Origin: Mycobacterium sp. IS-1742
Lineage (GTDB): Bacteria; Actinomycetota; Actinomycetes; Mycobacteriales; Mycobacteriaceae
Assembly: GCF_001500125.1 (NCBI RefSeq)
Contig: NZ_LQIV01000041.1
Coordinates: forward strand, 212,120-276,119
Direction of reading: 5' to 3'
Length of the DNA: 64,000 nt
The stretch's first letter is position 1. Every line of letters begins with the position of its first letter. Under the pieces are notes generated by a model that did no database searches, had not been told where the DNA came from, and saw only the letters and a list, made by a program, of their open reading frames with translations. The translations under genes were made by a program, and so were the position numbers. Positions 57,568 to 64,000 of this stretch are shown here, piece by piece.

Positions 57568-58391
57568 TGTCGGATTCGTATTACGAACTGCTCGACCAGG
57601 ATTCGCACGGCGAGAGGTTCCTGGCCACCGACCTGGTGCGCAGCACGTGGTCGGCGGCCATCCAGCACGCCGCCCCGGTGTCCGCGCTGCTGGTGCGGGC
57701 GCTGGAACGCTGCGAGCAGCGCGACGACACCCGACTGAGTCGGGTGATGGTCGATCTGCTGGGTCCGGTGCCGGCCGAAGGGGACCTGTGGGTGAGCGCG
57801 CGGCGCGAACGGGCGGGCAAGCAGATCGAACTGGTCAGCGCGCAGATGTCGGCGCCGGGACCCGACGGCGCACCGCGGCCGGTGGCCCGCGCGAGCGGGT
57901 GGCGGCTGCAGACACTGGACACCACCGGCGTGGCGCACGCCGGCGCTGCACCGCTGCGCCCGCTGTCGGAGGCCCGCGGTCGGGACATGGCCAAGGACTG
58001 GGACCGCAACTACGTCCACAGCCTCGACTGGCGCTGGCTGACCACGCCTCTGGGCGACGGCCCGGGGGAATCGTGGATCACCCCCACCGTCGACCTCGTC
58101 AAGGGCGAGACGATGACGCCACTGGAGCGGTTGTTCGCCGTCGCCGACGACGCCAACGGCATCGGGGCGAAACTCGACATCCGCACGTGGACCTTCCTCA
58201 ACACCGACCTGGTCGTGCACGTCCACCGGATCCCGGACGGCCGGTGGATCGGCATCCGCGCCGACACCAGTTACGGCCCCGACGGGATCGGCACCACCAG
58301 CGGCACCCTGTTCGACGAGTCCGGGCCCGTCGGGGTGATCCAGCAGTCGGTGCTGGTCCGGCCGCGCCCACCCCGGCGGCATCTACCCTGA
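57567..58391 (+). CDS. Acyl-CoA thioesterase-like (TesB double-hotdog) protein
   Basis: 274-aa protein with two hotdog-like halves. N-part: FLATDLVRSTWSAAIQHAAPVSALLVRALERCEQ and SRVMVDLLGPVPAEGDLWVSARRERAGKQIELVSAQM; C-part: LDIRTWTFLNTDLVVHVHRIPDGRWIGIRADTSYGPDGIGTTSGTLFDESGPVGVIQQSVLVRP. This is the TesB/4HBT_3 pattern. It may hydrolyse acyl-CoA intermediates. Start ATG overlaps the lactonase stop (TGATG), so the two are co-translated and share the 56679 element. Confidence 0.82.
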   Translation: MSDSYYELLDQDSHGERFLATDLVRSTWSAAIQHAAPVSALLVRALERCEQRDDTRLSRVMVDLLGPVPAEGDLWVSARRERAGKQIELVSAQMSAPGPDGAPRPVARASGWRLQTLDTTGVAHAGAAPLRPLSEARGRDMAKDWDRNYVHSLDWRWLTTPLGDGPGESWITPTVDLVKGETMTPLERLFAVADDANGIGAKLDIRTWTFLNTDLVVHVHRIPDGRWIGIRADTSYGPDGIGTTSGTLFDESGPVGVIQQSVLVRPRPPRRHLP

Positions 58392-58395
58392 CCGG

Positions 58396-58770
58396 ATGCG
58401 GTGGATCGTCGACGGGATGAACGTCATCGGCTGCCGCCCGGACGGGTGGTGGCGTGACCGCCGCGGCGCCATGGCCGTCCTGGTGCGGGCGCTGGAGCGC
58501 TGGGCGGTGGCCGAGGGCGCCGAGGTGACGGTGGTGTTCGAGAAGCCCCCGAGCCCACCGCTTCTCTCCGCGGCGGTGACCGTCGCCCATGCGCCGGCCG
58601 CGGCGGCGAATTCGGCCGACGACGAGATCGTCCGCCTGGTCTGCGCGGCCGACGACCCCGGCGGAATCGTCGTGGCGACGTCGGACCGCGCACTCGGCGA
58701 GCGGGTCCGCGCCGCAGGGGCGGTGACCTATCCCGCCGAGCGCCTCCGCAACGACATCGACCCGCGCTGA
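58396..58770 (+). CDS. NYN/PIN-like nuclease-domain protein (YacP-type)
   Basis: 124-aa compact domain. MRWIVDGMNVIGCRPDGWWRDRRGAMAVLVRALERW at the start has the first conserved Asp and the DGxN motif; ADDEIVRLVCAADDPGGIVVATSDRALGERVRAAG has the second and third Asp. This is the YacP-like NYN fold, a predicted RNase. Probably unrelated to the catabolic genes; 4 bp after the thioesterase, so it may ride on that transcript. Convergent with the ferredoxin gene (4-nt gap). Confidence 0.82.
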   Translation: MRWIVDGMNVIGCRPDGWWRDRRGAMAVLVRALERWAVAEGAEVTVVFEKPPSPPLLSAAVTVAHAPAAAANSADDEIVRLVCAADDPGGIVVATSDRALGERVRAAGAVTYPAERLRNDIDPR

Positions 58771-58774
58771 GGGT

Positions 58775-58966
58775 TCAGTCCGTCAATCTCAGTGCGGCAG
58801 CGGGACACTGGGTGACGGCTTGGCGCATCCTGTCGTGGTCGGAGGCGGGCCGTCGCTCCCCGTGGATCGTCACGGTGCCGTCGTCCTGCACTTCGAACAC
58901 GTCCTCGGCGATCGACTCACAGATCCCGTGACCGGTGCACCTGGTAAGGTCGACTTCGACGCGCAT
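58775..58966 (-). CDS. 3Fe-4S ferredoxin, probable P450 redox partner
   Basis: 63-aa ferredoxin with cluster ligands Cys10, Cys16 and Cys54-Pro. The fourth position of a 4Fe-4S site (residue 13) is His, the pattern CTGHGIC seen in mycobacterial P450 ferredoxins that hold 3Fe-4S clusters. It follows the 58981 P450 gene by 14 bp on the same strand, so it probably delivers electrons to that P450 and possibly to the 54680 P450. ATG at 58966. Confidence 0.92.
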   Translation of the reverse strand: MRVEVDLTRCTGHGICESIAEDVFEVQDDGTVTIHGERRPASDHDRMRQAVTQCPAAALRLTD

Positions 58967-58980
58967 ATCGGCTCCGTATC

Positions 58981-60234
58981 TCAGCGGACGATCGCCGGCA
59001 GGCGTTTGACGCCGTGCACGAACGTGCTGAACAGCAGGTCGGGTTCGCCGAACTCGACGTGGCTCAGCCGGGTCAGCAGCTCCCGGAACAGATGCCGCAG
59101 TTCGGTCTTGGCGAGCTGGTTGCCGAGGCAGAAATGCGGTCCGCCGCCGCCGAAGCCGAGGTGCGGATTCGGTGACCGGCTCAGGTCGAACAGGTGCGGC
59201 TCGTCGAAGACCGCCTCGTCACGGTTGGCCGAACAGTAGAACAGCCCGAGCTTGTCGCCGGCGCGCACGGGGGCACCGTTGATCTCGGTGTCGGAGGTGG
59301 CGAACCGGGCGAACTGCAGCACCGGTGTCGACCACCGGACGAATTCCTCGACGGCGGTGCCGATCCTGCCGTCGAAGTCTGCCATCAGCCAGTCCCGCTG
59401 CGCGGGATTCTCCGACAACGCCAGCATCGCGTGCGTCGTGGTCTGCTTCGTGGTGTCGTTGCCCGCCGATGCAAGCAGGATGAGGAAGGCGCCGATCTCC
59501 TCGTCGGTCAACCGTTTCCCGTCGACCTCGGCGTTGACGATGCTGGTCATCAGATCGTCACCGGGGTGGCTGCGCCGGAACTTGGCCAGTTCGACGCCGG
59601 TGGCCGACAGCAGCATGATCTCGTTGACGGTGTCGGCGGCCCGCTCCTCGAGCGTGCTGTATTCGTCGTCGCTCATCGCGAACAGCTTCTCCGCGGCCGC
59701 GGCCACGGCGGGCTGGTCGGCCGTCGGCACGCCGAGCATCTCCATGATGGTCAGCATCGGCAGCCGTGCCGAACACGCTGCGACGAAGTCGATCTCACCC
59801 GCACCGACGAGATCGTCGACGACCGCCACGGCGTTGTCGTGGATCTGCTGTTCGATCCGCCGGACGTTGCGGGGCGTGAACGCCGAACTGATCAGCCGCC
59901 GGTACACCGTATGTTCGGGCGGGTCCATTGTGAGGAAGAACGACGCGAACCTCTGCACCTCGGCGGGCATGGGATCGAGCGCCACGCCGCGCTCGGAGGT
60001 GAACAACTCCGGGTGCTGGCTCACGAAGACGATGTCGGAGCGTCGGGTGACGGCCCAGAACCCGTCTTCTTCCATCGGGAACAGCGACGACAGCGGGTGA
60101 TGCCAGGTCAGCCCGTCGTGCGCGCGCAACTGCGCGAACACGGTGTCGCGTTCGGCGAAGGTCCGCTGCCAGAACGACGCCGAGGTGATGTCGACCGAAC
60201 TGTATTCGCGGGCCGCCGCCGCTGTGGACGTCAC
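58981..60234 (-). CDS. Cytochrome P450 (CYP124/125/142-like)
   Basis: 417-aa P450. I-helix AGNDTT (257-262), ExxR Glu297-Arg300, heme loop FGGGGPHFCLG with axial Cys369. The blocks FLTMDPPEHTVYRRLISSAFTPRNV and HLGFGGGGPHFCLGNQLAKTELRHLF resemble the mycobacterial sterol/isoprenoid-oxidising CYP124/125/142 group, so a branched or terpenoid lipid is plausible. GTG at 60234 lies 7 nt from the shared element, predicting a leaderless message. Divergent from a TetR gene; ferredoxin gene directly downstream. Confidence 0.93.
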   Translation of the reverse strand: MTSTAAAAREYSSVDITSASFWQRTFAERDTVFAQLRAHDGLTWHHPLSSLFPMEEDGFWAVTRRSDIVFVSQHPELFTSERGVALDPMPAEVQRFASFFLTMDPPEHTVYRRLISSAFTPRNVRRIEQQIHDNAVAVVDDLVGAGEIDFVAACSARLPMLTIMEMLGVPTADQPAVAAAAEKLFAMSDDEYSTLEERAADTVNEIMLLSATGVELAKFRRSHPGDDLMTSIVNAEVDGKRLTDEEIGAFLILLASAGNDTTKQTTTHAMLALSENPAQRDWLMADFDGRIGTAVEEFVRWSTPVLQFARFATSDTEINGAPVRAGDKLGLFYCSANRDEAVFDEPHLFDLSRSPNPHLGFGGGGPHFCLGNQLAKTELRHLFRELLTRLSHVEFGEPDLLFSTFVHGVKRLPAIVR

Positions 60235-60241
60235 GAGGTTC

Positions 60242-60271
60242 AGCGTGACAGTAGCCGCAAAATTTGTAAAG
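60242..60271. promoter_or_regulatory. Shared 30-bp element, copy 4 (AGCGTGACA-N14-TGTAAAG)
   Basis: AGCGTGACA (60242-60250), 14 nt, TGTAAAG (60265-60271), filling the 45-bp gap between the P450 (60234) and TetR (60280) starts. It lies 7-8 nt from both start codons, so both transcripts would be leaderless and the element must include both promoters. Confidence 0.78.
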
Positions 60272-60279
60272 CTATATCG

Positions 60280-60801
60280 GTGACGCCGGTGTTGAGCGAC
60301 GGGAACCGGACCCGTGAGCGGATCCTTGCCGCCACGGCAGAGGTGCTCGGCCGCAACGGGATGACGAAACTGAGCCTGTCGCAGGTCGCCGCGCAGGCCC
60401 GCGTGTCACGCCCCACCCTCTACCGCTGGTTCCCCTCGAAACAGGATCTGCTCTCGGCGTTCGTGGTGTGGGAGCGGTCCCTGTACGAGCGGGCCGTCGC
60501 CGAGGCCGCCGAGAACCTGCCCGTGGAGCAGCGGCTCGAGGCCGCGCTGCGGATCATCGTCGACTACCAGCACTCGTACCCGGGTCTGCGCATGGTCGAC
60601 ATCGAACCCGCGCAGGTCATCGCCCGCCTCGCCCACATCCTGCCGCGCATGCGCGATCGGCTGGAACGCGGACTGCCCGGCCCCGATGCGGCGGTGGCCG
60701 CGTCCACGGCTGTGCGCGTGGCGATCTCGCACTATCTGGTGCGCAGCGATGACGACGACGACTTCCTCGCGCAGCTTCGGCACGCGGCGGGGCTCAGCTG
60801 A
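60280..60801 (+). CDS. TetR-family regulator (paralogue 1)
   Basis: 173-aa TetR protein. DNA-binding domain: RERILAATAEVLGRNGMTKLSLSQVAAQARVSRPTLYRWFPSKQDLLSAF, with recognition helix VSRPTLYRWF. The C-domain contains YPGLRMVDIEPAQVIARLAHILPRMRDRLE. A second TetR at 63294 has the same recognition helix and a closely similar C-domain. GTG at 60280 follows the shared element by 8 nt. The best candidate to bind that element and control the P450/BVMO genes; the ligand is unknown. Tail-to-tail with the CoA-transferase gene. Confidence 0.88.
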   Translation: MTPVLSDGNRTRERILAATAEVLGRNGMTKLSLSQVAAQARVSRPTLYRWFPSKQDLLSAFVVWERSLYERAVAEAAENLPVEQRLEAALRIIVDYQHSYPGLRMVDIEPAQVIARLAHILPRMRDRLERGLPGPDAAVAASTAVRVAISHYLVRSDDDDDFLAQLRHAAGLS

Positions 60802-60806
60802 GGCGG

Positions 60807-61976
60807 TCACGCCCGCCACCCCGCGGCCGGATCGGCCAGCACCTCGTCGGTGTGCTCACCGAGGCGCGGTGCGGCAGAGCGCGGCGCGCACGGGGTGCCG
60901 TGGAAGTCCGCCGGGGTGGCGACCATCGGGATGCTCCCGTCGCCGTCGGGGACGTACACCGCTCCCCCCGCGGCGTGGAACTGTTCGTCGCCCACCACGT
61001 CCTCCAGCGAATTGATCGGCGACCAGAAGAGATCCGGTTCCGCCGCGAAGGCCCCCGCCCACTCGGCGAGCGTCCTGGTGGCGAACAGCGCGTCCAGTTC
61101 TGCGATCAGTTCACGGGCGTTGACCGCGCGCGACCTGCCCGTGGCGAACCGGTCGTCGGTGAGCCACTCGTGGCGCCCGACGCTTCGGCACAGCGCCGGC
61201 CAGTGCCGCTCCCCCTCCAGCCCGACGATCCAGAACCGGCGCCCGTCGCCCGCGGCGTAGTTGTTCATGCAGGGGTTGCCCATCGACTCCCGCCGGCCGA
61301 TGGCGATCTGGTGCCCGGTCAGCAGGAAGGTGTTCAGGTCGAAGCTGATCGTGTAGACGCCCTGCCGGTACAGCGAGGTGGTGACCAGTTGACCGGCTCC
61401 GGTGCGCGCACGCGACACCAGGGCCGCACACACCGCCGCGGCCAGCGTCATGCCGACCGAGTGATCACCCATCCCGCCACGCTGGAACGGCGGATCCTCG
61501 CCCGGCCGAGTCAGCAGATGCGCCAGGCCTGCGCGGGCCCAGAATGCGGCGACGTCGTAGGCCGCGCGGTCGGCATCCGGTCCGGTGGCCCCGTACCCGG
61601 TGATGAGCCCGTAGACCAGCCGAGGGTTCTGCGCGGCGAGCGTCTCGAAGTCCAGCCCCAGGCGGCGCAGCGCGGACGGCCGCACATTCGTCACGAAAAC
61701 GTCTGCCGCGCTGAAGAGTTCACGGATGGCGTTCCGGCCCGGATCGGATGTCAGGTCCACCGCGACGCTTCGTTTGGACCGGTTGTCCATCTCGAAGGGC
61801 GGGTTCACGCCCGTGTCGATGCCGAGCATGCGCCCGAACATCCGGGCGGGATCCCCGGACGGTGGTTCGACCTTGACCACGTCCGCTCCCCAGTCGGCGA
61901 GGATGCCGCCGGTGGCCGGCGCGGCGACCCACACACCCAGTTCCACGACCTTCACGCCGTCCAACGGTCCGGACAT
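60807..61976 (-). CDS. CaiB/BaiF-family (class III) CoA-transferase
   Basis: 389-aa family III CoA-transferase, moving CoA between carboxylic acids. VVELGVWVAAPATGGILADWGADVVKVEPPSGDPAR is the N-terminal family block, and catalytic Asp171 in GGMGDHSVG is present. It could activate the acid released by the esterase or lactonase, feeding the acyl-CoA dehydrogenase. ATG at 61976; a symmetric GGTTTACA-N14-TGTAAACC site lies 31 nt upstream and is shared with the divergent kinase gene. Confidence 0.92.
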   Translation of the reverse strand: MSGPLDGVKVVELGVWVAAPATGGILADWGADVVKVEPPSGDPARMFGRMLGIDTGVNPPFEMDNRSKRSVAVDLTSDPGRNAIRELFSAADVFVTNVRPSALRRLGLDFETLAAQNPRLVYGLITGYGATGPDADRAAYDVAAFWARAGLAHLLTRPGEDPPFQRGGMGDHSVGMTLAAAVCAALVSRARTGAGQLVTTSLYRQGVYTISFDLNTFLLTGHQIAIGRRESMGNPCMNNYAAGDGRRFWIVGLEGERHWPALCRSVGRHEWLTDDRFATGRSRAVNARELIAELDALFATRTLAEWAGAFAAEPDLFWSPINSLEDVVGDEQFHAAGGAVYVPDGDGSIPMVATPADFHGTPCAPRSAAPRLGEHTDEVLADPAAGWRA

Positions 61977-62007
61977 CGACCCTCCTCTTGGTGTGGGCGC
62001 GTGGACT

Positions 62008-62037
62008 GGTTTACAGTCTCAACGCTATTTGTAAACC
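62008..62037. promoter_or_regulatory. Symmetric operator GGTTTACA-N14-TGTAAACC, relative of the shared element
   Basis: Perfect 8-bp arms (62008-62015 and 62030-62037) separated by 14 nt, midway (31 and 33 nt) between the divergent CoA-transferase (61976) and kinase (62071) starts. The inner TTACA-N14-TGTAA has the same spacing as the TGACA-N14-TGTAA of the other four copies. The full symmetry argues for a dimeric repressor site. Confidence 0.75.
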
Positions 62038-62070
62038 GTCCTCAGATGGCGCCCGAGGAGGCTCGCACCG

Positions 62071-63207
62071 GTGACGATCAAGTCGAGTATGTCGCCCGCC
62101 GTCGGCCTGGCCGCGCACCTCGGCCGCGGGGTGCAGCGCGTGGCGACGGACGCCGTCCTCCGGGGGCGGTGGCCGTTCCCGCGTTCGGTGGCAGACCTCG
62201 ACGCGCGGGCGGTGTCACGGTTGATGGGCCGCACGGTCACCTCGGTCTCCGTCATCGGCGGTGACGCGGGCACGTCCTCGCGGGCCCGGCTCGCGCTGAC
62301 CGGCCGGGATGTCCCCGACACGGTGTTCGTCAAGCTGCCCGCGGAGACGGCGGCGACCAGGCTGATGGGCGAACTCGGGCGACTCGGCGACACCGAGGTG
62401 CGCTTCTACCGCCAGTTGCGGCCGGAGTTGAGCGGCGCACCGACCGCCCACGGTACGGCCTTCGACCCCCTGACCGGCCGCTACGTGCTCCTCCTGGAGG
62501 ATCTGCCCGCAGCAGAATGCCTGTTCCCCGACACCCTCCACCCGCTCGACCGCGCTCAGGCCGCCCTCGTGGTGGAGCTGTTGGCCCGTCTGCACGCGAC
62601 GTTCTGGGGCAGGCTGCCCGCACCCGGGCAGAACGGACCGTTCGACTGGGTGTACTCGCCGTCCGGCGACGACACTTCCCTGCTCACCGGAACCCTGCTG
62701 AAGACCTCGGCCCGTCGGCTCGCCGAGCACAGCGACATCCCGGTGCGGGCCGGCCGCTTCATCGACGAGAACTACCGGGCGGTCGCCCGGCTGATCGACG
62801 AGCCACCGCACACGATCATGCACGGCGACGCCCACCCGGGGAACCTGTACTTCCGCAACGGTGCGGCCGGCCTGTTCGACTGGCAGGCGGTCCGGCGCGG
62901 ACATCCCAGCCGCGAACTGGCCTACACGTTGGTCACGAGCATGACCCCGGCCGACCGGCAGGAGTCCCAACGCGACCTGCTCGACGCCTACCGGGACGCG
63001 CTCGCGGCCGCGGGTGGCCCCGCGCTCGACCGTGACGACCTGTGGCACCGGTACCGCCAGGCCGCGCTCTACGCCTATGTCGCCGCGCTCATCACCGCGG
63101 GGATGGGCGGTATGCAGAACGAGGACATCGCGTACGAGGGGTTGCGCCGCGCGGTGGCCGCTCTGCAGGATCTCGACACCGTGGCGCTGCTGAAGAAGTC
63201 GCTGTGA
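62071..63207 (+). CDS. Aminoglycoside-phosphotransferase-fold kinase
   Basis: 378-aa APH/choline-kinase-fold protein. The catalytic loop HGDAHPGN (His251, Asp253, Asn258) and metal-binding Asp270 in LFDWQ are present. N-lobe VFVKLPAE gives the ATP-contacting Lys. Related mycobacterial proteins sit beside acyl-CoA and CoA-transferase genes and may phosphorylate a small alcohol or lipid intermediate. GTG at 62071. Divergent from the CoA-transferase across the symmetric site. Drug resistance is not implied. Confidence 0.85.
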   Translation: MTIKSSMSPAVGLAAHLGRGVQRVATDAVLRGRWPFPRSVADLDARAVSRLMGRTVTSVSVIGGDAGTSSRARLALTGRDVPDTVFVKLPAETAATRLMGELGRLGDTEVRFYRQLRPELSGAPTAHGTAFDPLTGRYVLLLEDLPAAECLFPDTLHPLDRAQAALVVELLARLHATFWGRLPAPGQNGPFDWVYSPSGDDTSLLTGTLLKTSARRLAEHSDIPVRAGRFIDENYRAVARLIDEPPHTIMHGDAHPGNLYFRNGAAGLFDWQAVRRGHPSRELAYTLVTSMTPADRQESQRDLLDAYRDALAAAGGPALDRDDLWHRYRQAALYAYVAALITAGMGGMQNEDIAYEGLRRAVAALQDLDTVALLKKSL

Positions 63208-63293
63208 CCGGGACGCCGAACGGCGCGAATTCCCCGGCGAGGCGTTACAGGCTCTACCATCTGTGAAACACCCCGTCACTCGAGGCCCTGAAT

Positions 63294-63848
63294 GTGAACG
63301 AACCACTGACCGCCCGGCGCGATCCCGCCGAGTTCGACGATTCGTCGACGCAGCACCGCATCCTGGCGGCCACCGCCGAGGTGCTCGGGCGCAGCGGTCA
63401 GACGAAACTGAGCCTGTCGGAGGTCGCGCTGCAGGCGGGGGTGTCACGGCCGACGCTGTACCGCTGGTTCGCCTCCAAGCAGGAGTTGCTCGACGCCTTC
63501 GGCCGCTACGAGCGGTCGATGTTCGACCAGGGCATCAGCAAGGCGACCCAGGGTCTGCGGGGTAACGAAAAGCTCGACGCCGCCTTGCGTTTCATCGTGT
63601 CCTACCAGCAGTCGTACTCGGGTGTCCGGCTCGTCGACATCGAACCCGAGGTGGTGATCGCCCAGCTGGCGCGCATCATCCCGCTGATGCGAGCCCGGCT
63701 GGAGAAACTGCTCTCCGGCCCCAACGCCTCGGTCAAGGCCGCCACCGCCATCCGCGTCGCGGTGTGTCACTACATCGTGCGCAGCGACGACGGCGACGAG
63801 TTCCTCGCCCAGTTGCGCCACGCGGTGGGCCTCAAGAACCACGACTAG
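63294..63848 (+). CDS. TetR-family regulator (paralogue 2)
   Basis: 184-aa TetR protein. HRILAATAEVLGRSGQTKLSLSEVALQAGVSRPTLYRWFASKQELLDAF is the DNA-binding part, with the same VSRPTLYRWF recognition helix as the 60280 regulator. The C-domain (YSGVRLVDIEPEVVIAQLARIIPLMRARLEKLL; DEFLAQLRHAVGL) also aligns along its whole length. GTG at 63294 starts MNEPLTARRD. An imperfect TTACAG-N10-CTGTGA repeat (63245-63266) lies upstream. Its last 17 nt overlap the convergent oxidoreductase gene. Confidence 0.88.
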   Translation: MNEPLTARRDPAEFDDSSTQHRILAATAEVLGRSGQTKLSLSEVALQAGVSRPTLYRWFASKQELLDAFGRYERSMFDQGISKATQGLRGNEKLDAALRFIVSYQQSYSGVRLVDIEPEVVIAQLARIIPLMRARLEKLLSGPNASVKAATAIRVAVCHYIVRSDDGDEFLAQLRHAVGLKNHD

Positions 63849-64000
63849 ACGTCTCGACCTTCTCGATGCGCACCGCGACCCCGTTGAGCACCGACATCCC
63901 GGCCAGGGTCTCGAGATCCTCCGACCGGTTCGAGGTCAGCTCGTTGACGTTGACACCCGGCACGCTGTTCGCCAGACGCCACCCCCCGCCCCGATGCCCC
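63832..64000 (-). CDS. Molybdopterin-dependent oxidoreductase, C-terminal end (runs off the window)
   Basis: The last 55 codons are readable. The ending GWRLANSVPGVNVNELTS and LETLAGMSVLNGVAVRIEK matches the C-terminal molybdopterin-dinucleotide-binding domain of the DMSO-reductase superfamily (formate dehydrogenase and related enzymes). The stop TGA at 63832-63834 lies inside the convergent TetR gene. The rest of the protein lies beyond position 64000, so the substrate cannot be inferred. Confidence 0.78.
   Translation of the reverse strand, partial: GHRGGGWRLANSVPGVNVNELTSNRSEDLETLAGMSVLNGVAVRIEKVETSSRGS

Noticed and set aside
62071..63207. APH-fold kinase as an aminoglycoside-resistance gene
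   Set aside because: The catalytic loop is generic for the superfamily and the context is a CoA-transferase/catabolic cluster, not resistance.
63245..63266. TTACAG-N10-CTGTGA repeat before the second TetR as another copy of the shared element
   Set aside because: The spacing between the TTACA/TGTGA cores is 12, not 14, and both arms deviate, so it cannot be counted as the same element; it may still be a related site.
1..64000. tRNA, rRNA, CRISPR array, insertion sequence, prophage or integrase
   Set aside because: None was recognised by eye on either strand; no transposase or integrase motif and no regular spaced repeats were seen.

Overview
The window is high-GC actinobacterial chromosome. 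Gene content, codon use, GTG/TTG starts and 4-nt start/stop overlaps point to a rapidly growing Mycobacterium (Mycolicibacterium type). From about 1 to 41.4 kb the gene order follows, from memory, the M. tuberculosis block Rv2845c-Rv2876 (proS, efpA, cysG, cobB, cobO, chelatase, mqo, mtr, aldC, glnA4, mapB, a penicillin-binding lipoprotein, ispG, rip1, dxr, mpt83/mpt70, DUF2631), with several insertions and replacements. No tRNA, rRNA, CRISPR array, insertion sequence or prophage gene was recognised.

1-12.2 kb: the 5' part of proS, the efpA efflux pump, and a cobalamin/siroheme operon (cysG-cobB-cobO-chelatase-GNAT). Then malate:quinone oxidoreductase, a divergent hydrolase and mycothione reductase; mtr is preceded by a 31-bp tandem repeat. 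12.2-15.1 kb: an ECF-type cobalt/nickel importer (cbiM-PDGLE-cbiQ-cbiO) with an ArsR regulator and a perfect palindrome between arsR and cbiM. It sits where M. tuberculosis has the unrelated transporter nicT. 15.2-20.1 kb: a gamma-glutamyl-amine catabolic operon (GlnA4, class-I amidase, aldehyde dehydrogenase, SDR, GntR). 20.4-24.0 kb: two genes for the osmolyte N-acetylglutaminylglutamine amide.

24-41.4 kb: cobQ, mapB, a PaaI thioesterase, a penicillin-binding protein, a TetR/peroxiredoxin pair, an unusual gyrase-A-like/GNAT fusion, the dxr-rip1-ispG operon, and two fasciclin antigens (lipoprotein and secreted) behind a SigK-like promoter. A polysaccharide deacetylase, a photolyase and a DUF2631 membrane protein follow.

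41.4-64 kb: an accessory catabolic region. A dense minus-strand operon encodes a dimeric alpha/beta-barrel-like protein, cytochrome P450, MDR dehydrogenase, HpcH/HpaI aldolase, SDR, Baeyer-Villiger monooxygenase, a small membrane protein and an HSL-type esterase. It is divergent from an SMP-30 lactonase and a thioesterase. A second P450 with its ferredoxin, two closely related TetR regulators, a CaiB-type CoA-transferase, an APH-type kinase, an acyl-CoA dehydrogenase, an SRPBCC protein, two LLM oxidoreductases, a WS/DGAT and an FAD oxidase lie around it. Read together these suggest hydroxylation, oxidation to a ketone, Baeyer-Villiger ring opening, ester/lactone hydrolysis, CoA activation and beta-oxidation of an alicyclic or terpenoid substrate.

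The strongest undescribed signal is a shared 30-bp element, AGCGTGACA-N14-TGTAAAG, at four starts in this region (42.0, 48.8, 56.7 and 60.2 kb). A fully symmetric relative, GGTTTACA-N14-TGTAAACC, lies at 62.0 kb between the CoA-transferase and the kinase. It probably defines a local regulon of the TetR pair or a set of overlapping divergent leaderless promoters.
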